A stretch of DNA of 64,000 bases from assembly GCA_946902985.2 (NCBI GenBank), contig OX336393.1, positions 52,635,265 through 52,699,264 on the forward strand. Direction: 5' to 3'. Origin of the DNA: Meconema thalassinum (taxonomy: Eukaryota > Arthropoda > Insecta > Orthoptera > Tettigoniidae). The notes under the pieces were generated by a model. The model did no database searches and was not told the origin of the DNA. It saw only the letters and a list, made by a program, of their open reading frames with translations. Below, piece after piece: positions 44,332 through 57,595 of the stretch. The translations under genes and the position numbers were made by a program. Positions within the stretch are counted from its first letter, which is position 1. Each line of letters opens with the position of its first letter.

Positions 44332-44520
44332 ACCAGTCAGCTCCCAAGACTTGCAAATCCGGAAACGCCACTTATCAAGCCGGCGAAGAATGGGCCGAAA
44401 ACGGATGCAACATGCAATGCAAATGCGTCGATGGAGAGCGAGTCTGCTCTCCCCTCATGTGCCCCTTCAAGTGCCCAAATCCCGTCGTCATCGCAGGCCA
44501 GTGCTGCCCTGTTTGCCCAG
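44332..44520 (+). CDS. CRIM1: CRIM1 exon k: VWC domain 6
   Basis: 63 codons, acceptor ttatgttgcag, donor g|gtatgt, phase 1-1. Ten cysteines: TCKSGNATYQ, then GCNMQCKC, ending GQCCPVCPG. The core reads C-x3-C-x-C where the other VWC domains in this protein read C-x2-C-x-C, a one-residue insertion. NAT is a potential glycosylation site. It is the last extracellular domain before the membrane. Confidence 0.92.
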
Positions 44521-44956
44521 GTATGTCTACATCCTGGACCCCTAATCTTCCCTACAATTATTAATTACAACAGGTTGTATTTGTTGTTGCATGAAATGAC
44601 CAAAACATTATGGTGTTTGAAGCCAGTTTTCAGTGTTGCCTTAGTAAACAAAAGTTTGATGCTTTAATTATTATTTAATTATTTAATTATTAATTAATCT
44701 CATGTAATTTTTTTCAGGATTAGTGAATAACCCATCTCATTTGGGTACAATCGTGTTGACCGACTGAAAAGCATCAAACTTTTTTTGTTGTTGATCAAAA
44801 TATTCATGTGCTACTAACAATTTAAAATTTAAATCCTAGAAGCATTATCTATTTTATAAACATGGATCAAAGTAGGCTTCAAGAGTTCATAAAGTTCTAT
44901 TACTGGAGACATTCTGTAATTATTATTATGTTTAGTGGTACCTTAAGCTACAGTGA

Positions 44957-45733
44957 GTCCGGGAATGTTCTCCGCAGCGCCTACATGCGTCTGCGAGAGC
45001 TAGCTACAGCAGTTACGTTGGTAGCACGGCTGCCGCTTGTATCATAACAAAGAAACAGGAAACTTTGTACTCACCACAGCCATTCATAACAGATGCTGGA
45101 ACCATTCACACTACATCACTCTTTTTCCGTAGTCCGTAATTCATGAACCACGGTAACTTTATAAGGGAACAACTGAAACTTGTCTCTTACAGCTTTATGT
45201 GCCGTCGACTTAGAGATTCCTGTTTGTTGAGCTAATTTTCGTGTTGATTTACTTGGACACGTAGCATTATATCGGAGATTTCATCAAGTTTTTCGTCCGT
45301 TAAAAGCGTAGGCCTGCTTGTTCCCGGTACATCGTGAACTGAGCCAGTCACACGAAATGTACTTATCAAATCCCGAACGGTATCACGGTTTGGACACTTT
45401 AAATTAGCAAACCGCGCCTGAAATCTTAATTTTTCATTTTCTGTAAACCGATCGCCTTCGCGAAAAACGTATTCCACCAAAAAAACTCTCTCTTCAGTAG
45501 TAAACATTACCGCCTGTATACTGTTGCACTCTTCCAATAATCTATCTGGTCGCTCGCTGACTGTAATACACACTGAATACATGCCGGTACGCTCGCTTAT
45601 CGCAATACACACCGACAGGTCACACGGGGGAGTCCCACTTTCAAGGACACAGTGCAGTACAGCCAACTAAACTCATGACTCAACCATTCGTAGCTGCACG
45701 TACCCACTGCGGAGAACATTCTCGGGCGCCATG
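44957..45733 (-). mobile_element. DNA transposon with DUF4817-type HTH protein, defective
   Basis: Inverted ends gggaatgttctccgcag (44961) and, reversed, gagaatgttctccgcag (45703-45730). The - strand frame (about 45510-45240) has MFTTEERVFLVEYVFREGD, RFQARFANLKCPNRDT, TFRVTGSVHD and LDEISDIMLRV. This is the helix-turn-helix N-terminus common to a widespread insect transposon. The catalytic part is absent, so it is an internally deleted copy in intron k-l. Confidence 0.8.
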
Positions 45734-46090
45734 TAGATATTATTTTATGCATTACCTTTGAACATTGTTGTTGGAATGCCAGTAGGAACAATCACTCAGA
45801 TCAATGTTTAAATTAGTGCTTTTAATTTATTTGGGAAAGAAAATATATTACAATTCGAGGTGTTAGATGTGGAGGGGAAATATGCCCAAGAAACCAATTA
45901 CGATGACAGGACTGGATATCCACAACTCTTCAATTCTTTGTTTTCTACTTTGAAACCATTGTTAGCCTTTACCCCTGAACATGGTGAAAAATTTGTTTTG
46001 TGAGTCTGTTATTACATATTCTCAATGTTTTGCTCAAAGGACCTAACACAATATATTAATGGGATTCTGTGCTTTTATTATTGTCATCAG

Positions 46091-46422
46091 ATTCAAATCG
46101 AACCGGACATCTTCTAGAAGAATGGGAGTACCTGTCCATCATCGCCGTGCTCGCGTTTGTCATATTGTGCCTGGTTCTGTCCGTGTGGTGGCTATGTCAT
46201 CGCAATCGGCAACTACACAAATCGTGTCCAAACTACGATGGTTACCCTCACCACCACCAGGACTCGTTTCCACCTCCTCGTTATACCAGCAAAGATCAAC
46301 AAGCTAAATGTGAACCATATCATTACAAATATGTCCCTTCATATGATTCGCAACAATTCGATCTGTTAAAATCCACCTCGTTTGGAGCTACGACAGAGAA
46401 AACTGCATTGGCGCCTGTGTAA
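46091..46422 (+). CDS. CRIM1: CRIM1 exon l: transmembrane segment and cytoplasmic tail
   Basis: Terminal exon, acceptor attgtcatcag, phase 1, 110 codons including TAA at 46420-46422. Exon residues 1-14 are a short juxtamembrane piece with a potential glycosylation site (NRT). Residues about 15-36 are a strongly hydrophobic helix (start LSIIAVLAFVILC) followed by CHRNR, which fits a type I membrane topology. The tail of about 70 residues is rich in His, Pro and Tyr and contains PPRY (46273-46284), a PPxY-type WW-domain ligand. Vertebrate CRIM1 has a much longer linker between the last VWC and the membrane. Confidence 0.9.
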
Positions 46423-48479
46423 GAGGGCATCTGACTGACTGAATACAAGAGTGATCTGTTAATTACTAGTACAAGTAGGAGCATAAGACTAGGGGGGAGA
46501 TACATCGTTAGTTCCTTCTGATTAGGACCACGAAGAGACACGAGGAAATGGAAATGAGTTGTCGGTGATATTCGATGCACTTACAAACAAATCTTTTGTG
46601 GTCAGATAAATTGGTTGTTAAGAGAAACCAAAGTCTGAAAGAAGAGAAACTGTTTCTAAAAGGATAAAGCCAAAGTGTAAACTTAAATTATGATACTAAC
46701 CTTTAAAGAACTGATGTATTTGTATGTGGCTACTGCAGGTATTCACTGCTCTCGACTAACACAGGAGGCCCCCTTTAATTCCTAGGCTTGGCTCAAGTGT
46801 GGTTATGTCAACAATTAAATTAAAGGATACGGTATTAATCTTATATTGCACACAATGGTTTAGTAAAAATAAATAATCAGTCTTTGATCCTGAAACATTA
46901 AGTACCAATACTAAGTTATTGAAATTATACAGTAAAAATCTGAACGAAAGGAATTGGTGCAATGATTGAATGAATAAGCTCTATCTAGCATGATCAGGAT
47001 AAGTTTTAATATGAAAAATGCCACTTCCTGGCATCTAGTTACGGAGATATTACGGTTTAAACTGACAAATCCTTTAAATATACCTACCTACTGTAGGCTA
47101 CATATTTGGACTCTTCTGACCCAAACCTCAAACCAGATTGAAAAACAAGATTTTAAAAGCAAGCACAAAAATACAAAATTGAGCAAGTGTCAAAATACTA
47201 AATTGAGATATTTGACTTTCTTAAGATCTAGCTTTTAAGCTCTGAGTTCATATTCTAGATGGTAAACACTCTTCAATCAAAAACAACTATTGACTACTAG
47301 ATACCAGCACATAGAGGCCAGAACACTCCTAAACAAGGTTGAGGGGCTATTTTCATTATGCACAGAAAGAAATTTAAGCTCTCTTTGAAAATAATTTCTG
47401 ATCTCTTTTTTTAAATTTAATGGATGCCACCATGAATGGTCATAACCAATAATCATTCAAGAGTTTCTCCTTTCCACTTTAAGTGCATTTCATCTTTAAA
47501 CTTCAGGGTGAAACACTATCAGATTGCCTTGGAATAGCTAGGAATTGATTAGAGCAGCTGATCAAATGGATATGTAATAACTTGAATGCAATTATTTATA
47601 TTGTAATACCGATATTGATAACAAAACAGATGTATTCATTCAAGTATATGAATTAGTATAATCTTTGATGTGTTTCCTATATCTAAGGTTTGAAAGAATT
47701 AATTACCGTATGGTACAGTTCCATGTGCAGCTGGTTTATCTAACAAGCTTTACAGATGGACCAGTATGTGGTCTTTTCAATAGCAATTGATTTGGATCTC
47801 ATCTTGTAAGACTTCAAAATCAGTTCTTGTTCCTGAATACAAAAAATTACAGAAATCTGTTGAGCTATTTAATTTGCTGTTTGAGGTACCGTGAGTTACG
47901 TTTACAGTAAGATTATGCCAATCTTCAAATCATCAGCCAATTACCACAACACCTAACTACTACATAATATCATTGGCCTATTGCTGTGTTATTGCAGCAT
48001 GTGTTGACAGCATGACTGAGGGACTCAAACTCAGTGTCTGATAACATCAGCATCTCATTGTATTCATGAGATTTATTAGCTGTATTGTTACATGTCACCT
48101 TCTTCCTCAGCGATCACAACTCACGGAATAAAGACTGAACATGAACTTTGGCATCATATAGACATTTCCAATATCATAATCAAATTAGTGCAGGCTAGCT
48201 GGAATAAGTAATACCATTATTGAAGAGACAGGAATTTGTCGTATTATCTGACGGCATGTAAAATTAAAACAACCAAATTGCCTACTAAGCAAGCACGGTT
48301 ATTTCATAGACAACTTAATTTTAAAAAGAAATACATAGATAGTCTTTATAGCAAACAGCAAGTGGACAGTAGATTAGGAGACCCTGCACGGAACACAGTT
48401 TATACACAACACTTATTATCATCACTCATTGCAGATAAACAACAGCCATCACCCAGTCTGTTCTTTAGATGACTGTGTT
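46423..48479 (+). other. CRIM1 3' UTR and downstream sequence
   Basis: AT-rich and free of recognisable transposons for about 2 kb, in contrast to the introns, as expected for a 3' UTR. AATAAA hexamers at 46868 and 48127. No other gene. Confidence 0.5.
46868..46873 (+). terminator. Candidate polyadenylation signal of CRIM1
   Basis: First canonical AATAAA downstream of the CRIM1 stop codon (446 bases after TAA). Further AATAAA hexamers at 48127, 49655 and 51775 are alternatives if the 3' UTR is long. No transcript evidence is available, so the true end is unknown. Confidence 0.35.
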
Positions 48480-48612
48480 GCACTGCTGGCTCAGTCAGTT
48501 GGCGTTTGAGGGGAGGGGAGCCATGGCAGTAGATCAACTGGCATGAGGAAGACCCTTTTGCATCTCTAAAAGTTGCAGTTGTTAAAAGGGATGTAAAATC
48601 TGTATCATTATA
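48480..48612 (+). mobile_element. SINE-F fragment
   Basis: Shares ctcagtcagttggcgtttga, catctctaaaagttgcag and ttgttaaaaggga with 1228-1453. The head is missing. Confidence 0.6.
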
Positions 48613-48635
48613 ATGCTCTTTATATGAGTCCAAGT

Positions 48636-48967
48636 GAGCCTCCATGGCTTAGGCGGTAGCATGCCGGCCCCTCACCGCTGGGTCCGTGGTTCAAATCCCG
48701 GTCACTCCATGGGAGATCTGTGCTGGACAAAATGGAGGCAGACAGGTTTTTCTCCGGGCACTCCAGTTTTCCCTGTCAAAATTTCATTCCAGCAACACTC
48801 TCCACTATCATTTCATTTAATGTCATTCATTTAATCATTGCGCCAGAGGAGTGCGCCAGGCTTCGGCAGCCGGCACAGTTCATTTCCTCGCCGCTAGATG
48901 AGGGCTTCATTCATTCCCTTCCCTGACCAGGTCGGAGACTGGAAGCAGGCTGTGGATTTTCATTTTA
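48636..48967 (+). mobile_element. SINE-D, full length
   Basis: Head gcctccatggcttaggcgg with B box ggttcaaatccc, body tttttctccgggcactcc and gcttcggcagccggcac, end gaagcaggctgtggattttc. Exact 14-base duplication atatgagtccaagt at 48622-48635 and 48968-48981. Confidence 0.9.
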
Positions 48968-49009
48968 ATATGAGTCCAAGTAGGCCTACTGCATGATGAG
49001 CTCTTTGAG

Positions 49010-49140
49010 GGCCAAGCTGTCAGTTAGCCTTTCAGATCAGCTACTCGGTTGTCCTCATGAGGCTCAATGTATGAGCCCTCGCATCACATTTCAAATCCCT
49101 GATGGAGTCTGGAATCGGCCTGGTACTCCTACACCATTTG
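49010..49140 (-). mobile_element. SINE-E fragment, diverged
   Basis: ctactcggttgtcctcatgaggct, then caaatccctgatggagtc, follows the interior of 39814-40132 with many changes. Confidence 0.55.
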
Positions 49141-50084
49141 GCCAGCAGTGACACAGAGTAAAAGCCAAGAATGCGTACAGTTTCTTTGTGCATGATTTCA
49201 AAAACAGCTAAATGCTTATCCTCTTTCCTGCACACATCCTATGTATTGTAAGTACAATATTTGAGCTATGCAATGTAGTGATTGAGCCTTTATCGAATGA
49301 TGCCATTAGGGTGTGAAGAGGGAGAATCAGAACTTTCTCCTCATTTCATGTGTTCAAATGAGGAAATGCTAAACAAAATGACAATAATAAGTTAATTTTT
49401 AATGATTGATAAGTTTTACCTCTTTTCCTCAATTAAATAGTGACATCTTGATCTCCTCCCATTGCTGATGTGTGCAAAGCAGCATTCAACAATGATGTGT
49501 GGCCTTCAGAGAGTTTATGCCAGTAGGCAACCATTTATTCCACTCTTGTCTGCAGTAACATAACGAGAGCTTCAGAATTTTACTTGAGAGAATCTGGAGT
49601 TGGAGGTGGTTGGTGTTTATGTCGTCTATTTAGCCAACTACAACACTAAATAATAATAAAAATGAATAATCTTTTAAAAAATCCGACACCTATACATAAT
49701 ATGATGGTCGTGGTCAGTTTGCACTAACTTCAAACATCTTCCAACAAACAATGTAAGTTATAACTTTCTGTATATCACATCCTGAAAATTTAAATAAATA
49801 TCCCTATTTTCTACTGAGAACAATATTGTGAGCCGAGGTTGCAGGAGAGACACAGATACGGGGGACACTTTTTGATTGTTGCAGTAAAGAAACATTGTCA
49901 TTATAAATTTTGAACCTGGGAGTCATTCCATTGATTGAGAAACACATCCTGTTTCTCCAGTATATCAGTCATTGTAGACTTGTAGAATACCTGGGATCCA
50001 TCATCAGAAACATCAGCGAGTGTAAGGAGCTTGACATCTAGAAGAATACCTTGCAACTTTCTCATTGTGATATACAATTCTAAC
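49141..50084 (+). other. Intergenic, nothing recognised
   Basis: AT-rich; no gene, SINE or LINE motif identified. Confidence 0.45.
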
Positions 50085-51060
50085 ATACGGACTTGAAGCA
50101 GCAACACTGACAGGACCAGCAAACAGCCGTCTCCAGGCTGCTGAAATGAAGTTCCTCCGTTCCTGCTTTCAAAAGACAAGGAAGGATACAATGAGGAGTG
50201 TTAATATCCGAGAAGAGCTTGGATTGGAAAGAAGCCTTTTGGAATTAATGGAACTCTACAGACTACGGTGGTATGAAAAGAATGGTTCCAGAAAGAACTC
50301 CCAAGAGCTTATTTTGAAAGGGTAGTTTGCAGAAAAAGGCAACAAGGTCCAATTGATACAAACAGGCGGAAAAGGACTTGGCTGAATTAGGTTTTCCCAA
50401 TCTCAAGGATCGAGAGGAAATTAGGAAATTGAGGGAGAAGAGAGAAGACCTACCCGACAAGACTGGTCGCAGCAACGAAGACTAGCTCAATCGTTGCGCA
50501 TGAAGAGTTATTGGGCAAACATCAAGGCCAAGAAGTGTTGATTCCGCGTGGTCCTAGTTGACCCATTCGCGCAGAAGAAGAAGAAGAGGAAGAAGAAAGG
50601 GTAGTTCCTGGCAAATGACCCAGAGGATGACCTCGAGACTTACGGGTGAAACAAGTTTCAAAGAATGTAGAGAAGAGAGGTGTAACTGGCGTACTATATC
50701 CGAAGAACAGCAATGGATGGATAAAACAAATTGGAAGAGACTTTTCCACTACCGCACCGGGCTTGCTGGAGCGAAGACCAGATGATGATGATGATGATGG
50801 TATACAGTATTGGGCAGAGAGCTGAGCCAAGAAGATCGATGCTTTGGAAATGTAAGTGTTTAAAGGTCACACCAACGGGGAAACAACTGAACGTGAAAAT
50901 GAGATCGACTACTTTGAGGGCACATTGGCAGCAGACCAGAGTGTAAGAAAAGTCGATGATTGAAGATTAAGGGGATGTGCACTATTGCGATGGGTTGGCC
51001 AACTCGAGAGAGAGCCAGCAAGAAGCAATCCACCATTCCCTGGATGGGCTAGAGGCCACC
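50085..51060 (+). pseudogene. LINE 3' fragments in tandem
   Basis: 50090-50500 reads TLTGPANSRLQAAEMKFLR, TMRSVNIREELGLERSLLEL and ELYRLRWYEK, an RT C-terminus. 50620-50790 (TISEEQQWMDKTNWKRLFH ending in a (gat)n tail) and 50800-51050 (CLKVTPTGKQLNV, LRWVGQLERE) look like ends of related elements. All are broken by stops. Confidence 0.65.
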
Positions 51061-54000
51061 CTTATTACAAGGTTAAAGAAATTTGGACACTGAAGGCGGA
51101 TGTGTACAGTTGTCCATTCTGCTTTGTCTGCTTCTTGATCTGAACAAGCAAGAGTTTTATCATTTTAAATGATCTTGTCGACTTCGTTGTTACGCTGGGG
51201 TCTGGTGTTACGTTACAGTGACGGGACGTAATGTACCGAGAATGCACTGAGGTGTGTGACGTCATAGTACTGCTTGAGCTTCCTCCTTTCCCCGCGCGCT
51301 CCGGTGAGCGTGACGTCATCCAGCCAGCTACCTCCTTTGACCTTGGTTTGCACTTGCTAACGGACTTTGAGTTCACGCAGCATTTGTAGCATGTAAAATG
51401 ATATAAAGTCTAGTCTTTCAGACTGACTATCAGTCTTTTTTAATAGGTTTATACTTATGTTTTCTGATATCAACAAAACAAACAGCTACTCTAAATAGAT
51501 CTGTAATTCCACTGCTCTATCTAACGGTGCATCTCAGCAAATCTCTACAGAAACTGAATACCATACTATTTTTTTTCTTTTTTCTTTTCTTTTTAAGTCC
51601 ATCAATTTGCAATGTCAAGGAAAGGCTGCTGAGAGTCAAACCCTTTCCAGATCTTAAATCACAGATTTGTTATAAATTCTTAGTAGTTGACTGAAACATG
51701 GAGTATTGCCTGCAGTAACCATTCATTTGTTCATCAGTTTATTTTAATTATGCTTTTAATCCAAAGTTTAAAACAATAAAGTTTATGATGACTCTCTTGT
51801 AAACATTTGGTTGACTTTGAGAAGGTAAATTTCTAAAGGTTCTTAATCCACTTTTTAATTTTTTTTGAGCTAAATGTGGTTTCTAATTTAATTTAGTAAT
51901 CTTATTAAATTTTGATGAAAAATTCTTGCTAAAGCAATGAAAAATAGTTAATGAAATATTAATCACTTTCCAAACATTTGTAAGAGTTCATTTTATAATT
52001 ACTCGCATTTAAAATAAAATCAACTGAACAATAAATTTTCTTCAGAGAAGGAATATATCAACGTAGAGCTGGACTGATGACCATGGTATGAAATATTATT
52101 TCTTTTCTTGTTTTACTCGAAGATTATAAAACTGGATTTTCTTTTGGAAATCACCTTCCTATTAGATTAAGCTGGCTCTTTGAAATGAGGCATGTAATAT
52201 TTGTTTTTGTGTAATTTATTGCTCCCAGACATTTGAATTGAGTGAGCAATTTTGTGTTATAATTTTAAATAAGATGTTAAAATACAGAAATTGCATCAAC
52301 ATATTTGTCAGCCACAAGTGTAGGCCAAAGAAGAATAGCCTACTGTTCCAAGTGCGGTACCGGTATTGTGCAGCAAAGGGCATGTGCCTCCCTCATCCAC
52401 AGGACAATGAAGAAACGGTGTGTGTTAGGGTTTGAAGAGCGTGGCTAATGCAGTAGACATTCTGATCTGATCTCCAGGTGATTATACCTGTGAACAATAA
52501 CGAGTTTTCCTATGTGATGTAGATGTACAAGTGTACTGAGGAAGAGAATAACGATAATATGTAGATTTTGGATATGTATAGAGACTATAGAAAGACATTC
52601 AGTGTTTAAAAGAAAAATTATATATATATATTACCTTTTATAATAACTTGACAATTTAATTTATATATATATATGTGATGGTTTGTGTAAAGAATGGCAA
52701 AGTATGTTAATAGAAGATGACCAACATGTATTATGTTTACCCTGCATTTTAAGTTGTACATTGTATCTGTGATTGGGGATGCTACCCCATATCAAAAGCT
52801 AATCCCTTACTGACCGACATGTAGTCCATTGTAATTAGCATATTGGTTTGATTTATTCCTTAAGACCTATCACACAAACAACAGTGACTTTGAGTCTTCA
52901 CGTTCACTTTAGGATAATGTGTAATTGATCTTATTACCTCATATTTCATTTTCAAGAAGCTCAATCATATATTCAGAGTGTTTCATAACATTGTGGTAGA
53001 TTCTCAAGACTTCTGGGAGCTAGGCCATGTCAATTACCCTAACAGCAGTATTGCTTCACAGGGCATCCCTTGGAAAACAGTACAACTATTTTGAAATGCT
53101 CTGTATATTTCCACTTATCTATTGATCAATTCCCTTCTTCATGGTTCCTTTCCATTATCTTTAATTTTGCTAGTTTGTCCCTTCTTATGAGAACATTCAC
53201 TTTGCTTATCGGTACTTGTATTCATAATCATCTTTCCATGAATCTGTTCGTCTATTTCATTAAGATCACTGTCACAAAATTCCCCCTTTCATTTTTCTTT
53301 GCACTTATTACCATATTTTGTTTCTGTCCATGACCTTTCCAACCAAAGTTCCCCTGCTGAGATAAATGTGTTCAAATATTTCAGTCCTCAAGAGTTTACC
53401 AAATAAGCTATTAATAAAATGGGTATCACTGTGAATAACTTGTGCACTTGGCATTTATAAAGCTTAACATGCCCAAGGGATGATAAAGTATTCACAAGTT
53501 ATGCTGATAATTAGTTTTGATGAAGATCATATTGACTAGCTGACAATAACGAATTCACAATCCAGAGCTTGATGGTTGCCTCTTTCAACTATGCTTGTCC
53601 ACCAGGTCTGTCAGTAAGGGACATGTCAATACTTCTGAAATGTGGTAGCCTCCTCCTTAATTGGCTGAAATGTCCATCTGATACCACAGTGACTTAGACA
53701 ATTGCATTCAGTTTGGATTTAATGTTAGTGTGCTTATTATTTTCTCTCCCTTGCACTGGAAGATACAAGATAAGACCACTAGATAAAACCATCTGAAAGC
53801 AATTCTGTGGTGGCACATTACCTCCCAGGAAATGACAGGAAATGGAGTCAGAAGTCCACTTTTGTTATATCTACTCTTTGTACTGGTATATATCAGACAA
53901 ATTGGTTCAGCATTGTATACAAGTTTCACAGCATCCTCTTCCTCCACAGCAATAATATGGCACTCAAATATTATCATCTGGAAAAAATGAAAACAGAAAT

Positions 54001-54647
54001 AAGTTCAGTTTCTTTGGGGACTAATGTAAATACTCGTTCCATATTCAAAGTGATCAAACATGTCTCATAGTAAATGAGAAAATGTGCCTAACTCTGAATG
54101 TTCAAAAGAAATTGTCACATCACATTTACCTGGTAAGACTATAGAACATCACACAACAGGGCTCCCAATCTTCAAAGGCATTTCGATACTATTTTTTATC
54201 TGAAACTTGCAGTAATTGTACACACAAGGAGGCAGTAAATAAGGATGTTTGAAAACTTGTATACATGTCATTACTTGATGAAAACAAATATCAGTTGGAC
54301 TTTCACAGCCAGAATACCGGACACGGATTCTTTTGGGTATGTGCCATGTCAGTGATGAGCATCCTAAACCAGTACAGCTCAGTGCACAAATGGCAAGATT
54401 TAGTTTAAATACTGTTCAGCAGATGACTGTCTTAGAGCAACTGTATGATGAGAATTGCACCATATCTCACAGCGCCATATGCATTTATACGGTGCAATTA
54501 CCATACACTCTTGAGGCAATGATTTATCGGTACCCACAGCTCCTGTGAAAATTGCTGACCTATATTATTGATTGTTTCTGTATTGACGTGCTAGGTAGCA
54601 GCGGTTTGCAGGGAACGGACAATTTTAACTCGCATTATTTATATATA
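51061..54647 (+). other. Intergenic, nothing recognised
   Basis: Mostly AT-rich single-copy-looking DNA with short (ta)n runs near 52620 and 52664. Only scattered short frames without family features. Confidence 0.5.
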
Positions 54648-54663
54648 TTCTTAGACATTGAAA

Positions 54664-54984
54664 GAGCCTCCGTGGCTTAGGCGGCAGAATGCCGGCCTCT
54701 CACCGCTGGGTCCGTGGTTCAAATCCCGGTCACTCCATGTGAGATCTGTGCTGGACAAAACGGAGGCAGACAGGTTTTTCTCCGGGTACTCTGGTTTTCC
54801 CTGTCAACATTTCATTCCAGCAACACTCTCCACTATCATTTCATTTCATCTGTCATTCATTTAATCATTGCCCCAGAGGAGTGCGACAGGCTTCGGCAGC
54901 CGGCACAGTTCATATCCTCGCCGCTTGGGGGCTTCATTCATTCCATTCCTGACCCGGTCGGAGACTGGAAGCAGGCTGTGGATT
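54664..54984 (+). mobile_element. SINE-D, full length
   Basis: Close match to 48636-48967. Exact 16-base duplication ttcttagacattgaaa at 54648-54663 and 54985-55000. Confidence 0.9.
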
Positions 54985-55000
54985 TTCTTAGACATTGAAA

Positions 55001-56209
55001 CATGTAGTCACAGAGTTTCTTGGCTTGTCTACATCGTGGTAAACATGACACAGTAGTTCTCTCTGATTTGATTTTATAGTGAATTTAAGTTTTATCCATA
55101 CCAAAATATTTAGTATACGGTATTTTGTTTGTTCATCATGTTAAAAGTTGTGTGTGTGATGTGAACATAGTGTTAATGAAGCGTTAGAGTTAGGTTGGTT
55201 GAGTACTTACCACATGCAGCATGATGAAGATGATGTTACAGAATATTTCTTCCATTATTCAAGTGATGAGATTTATTTATCCTAATCACAAAATGAATAC
55301 GATGATGTTTAAAACCGAATACTTACATCTACATTGGAGTGTCTTCTATGCCATTTTGGTAAATATGGTTGACAGTCCTTGCACATCAATCTGCCGGTAG
55401 CTTAAAGTGTTAAACAAGACTTTACCATTGTCAAGCGAGCTATGACCATACGTCTCTGCGAAATGTTCCATCGTCTTATTGACACAGCATTGGCCCAAAG
55501 GAATACCGTGTCTATCAGTAATGTTTCTTGAATCAATTTTGAAGTGATGAATGCAATAGTTGAAGCTATTGTCTAGAGTCACTAAGTAAACAGTCAGTTT
55601 CCTGGTTGTATATAATAATAAGCAGGGTGAATCATGAATATAGAACATGTTCTTGTTTGTGTACTACTTTATCTCTTGCTAACTTAATGTTCACTCAGTA
55701 ACTGTAAGTAAGAAACTTGAAATATGGTACCGGTATCCAAAAATCCCTCTCACCTTAATACACTCATTGTGATTTATTTATCAAGTCACTTTACATTTAC
55801 CGGTAATTCATTATTGACAAAGAAACACTAAACAGGAGTTTTGATATATTACCATAATTTAATTTTCTTATGATGCCATACTTTCTAGAAAGTCTTTTTT
55901 TTTCTTATCCACAAACTGGCGTACAGTAGCCTATTATTTATCTGTAGAAAATTCTGGATCAAGGCATTTTTCTCTATGCCTTCTTACGACCAAGTCCTGA
56001 AAAAGAAAATAATGCCTGTATTTAAATAAAAAGAAAAAAAATTAACCCAACATATCATTAAATCAAATTAAACATCAAAATGCTGAATGCTGAAAAATAA
56101 TCTATTATTATCCTGTCCCCCCCCATCAAATATCTTGATTATGGTTTGATAACTGTGTTGTTAGGGTCTCGTTGTACAGAAAGATATTTCCATTAATCAT
56201 AGATGGTTC

Positions 56210-56246
<37 letters not shown>

Positions 56247-57595
56247 GTGTAAGTAATATTTATTTTTTCATTGTAGGTAGGTGTTTTCTCTCTTATTTAT
56301 ATTTCGATACTTTGGTTCAAGACAGAAACAACTCCAAATTGTGATGTTCACTATAAAGTACTGTTGAAGGTCCTGAACTGGTAAATAAACAATGAGTAAA
56401 TTTTGAGTTGTTTCCTTATTGAATGAACGTATTGAATTGCTTGTCAGTGTTCTGTATATAAACATAGGCCTATAAATATTGAACTGGGGTGCATTGCATT
56501 CATTATGTGATGGCACAGACAAATAAAGAAACATAAATATATTTGTTTGGAAAGCCAAAGTCTGCATCACATGTTTTTCTTAAATCCTTGCTGGTAATGT
56601 TAGTGTAAATATAAGGACAATATACAATACTGTATTATTCATATTAATAGTTTCCTACCAGATGAATCATATCAAGCATGGTAGACATACAATCAATCAC
56701 TGGACAAGAAGAGAAGGATAGTAACATGGTAAAGCCAAACTTAATGACTAGCAGGTGCAGGTAGAGGAGGAGATAAAAGGAAGAAACAGTGATAAACACG
56801 TGCAAAAGACGAGGGCAATCACTACGAGTTTCAATCCAGGCTCTTCAGTGCTTTAGCTCTTGTGATTTATATAACCTAATGTAGTTGTTATAGTCTTTCC
56901 TGTGTTAGTCCAGTATTCATGCCAATATGATCTTGTTGCAGAATGCACTGTATTGGGCAACAGAAAGTTTGTGAGCTCAGGTGCATCTGACTGTGGAGAT
57001 CCTCTCTGAATGTCATTGTTTTTGGCCTTTTATCAACATTTCCATCCCTCTTTTCCTGTCCATTAATTGTTTAGATGAATCATATCAGTAGCTAGAAGTA
57101 TGATCTCTTTCAATAATATACGGAAAACAGTGATGGCGAGACTTTGGATTTTCCATATTTATTTTTTTAATACAAGTTAGTGAAAAATTTTGTAAATTGA
57201 TTTTTTTCTCGATTCTAAATGGCAAAGGTTTTTCTACAATGTAATATTGTGTACAAGTAATGTGTGTAGTTTAATTTGTGCTTCCCCAGAAACTGAATTA
57301 GAATATTTATACTGTATATGGACATTAGCTACTTAATGAATTGGTAAAATTCATCAAAACTTCATATTATTAAGAGAAAGTGTATTTGAAAAAAGGTGAA
57401 ATTATCCAGACCAATGAATCCCTTGCCTCCTCCATTCTTCTTCCATCTGAAATTGTAAATTGGATGTTGACAAAATGTGATAAATAAATAAAGAAGGTGC
57501 AGTGTCTATCTGTATATAGAATATGTATTGTATTTGTGTAATTACAAGCTAAAAATCTCTCAGTATGCGTTCCTTCAGAGGCGAACTGCTATTAA
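55001..57595 (+). other. Intergenic, nothing recognised
   Basis: AT-rich. A (AT)n microsatellite lies at about 56213-56240. At 57547-57580 there is a 34-base SINE-C scrap (aaaaatctctcagtatgcgt) identical in sequence to part of the copy at 58140. Confidence 0.5.

Larger units (their letters stand above)
2807..46422 (+). other. CRIM1: CRIM1-family gene, 3' portion (12 coding exons)
   Basis: Twelve exons on the + strand join into one open frame of about 852 codons ending in TAA. All internal exons have AG acceptors and GT donors and begin and end in phase 1, so each adds whole modules. Domain order is VWC-like x3, VWC x2, antistasin x4, VWC x4, transmembrane helix, tail. This matches the C-terminal two thirds of vertebrate cysteine-rich motor neuron 1 (IGFBP, VWC, antistasin, VWC, TM). 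The signal peptide and IGFBP-like domain must lie upstream of the window. The family binds BMP ligands through VWC domains; BMP modulation at the membrane is inferred from family. Drosophila crimpy is a shorter relative, so this insect keeps the full architecture. Confidence 0.92.

Noticed and set aside
51061..54647. Second host gene downstream of CRIM1
   Set aside because: Only short frames without splice-supported domains; nothing to support a gene.
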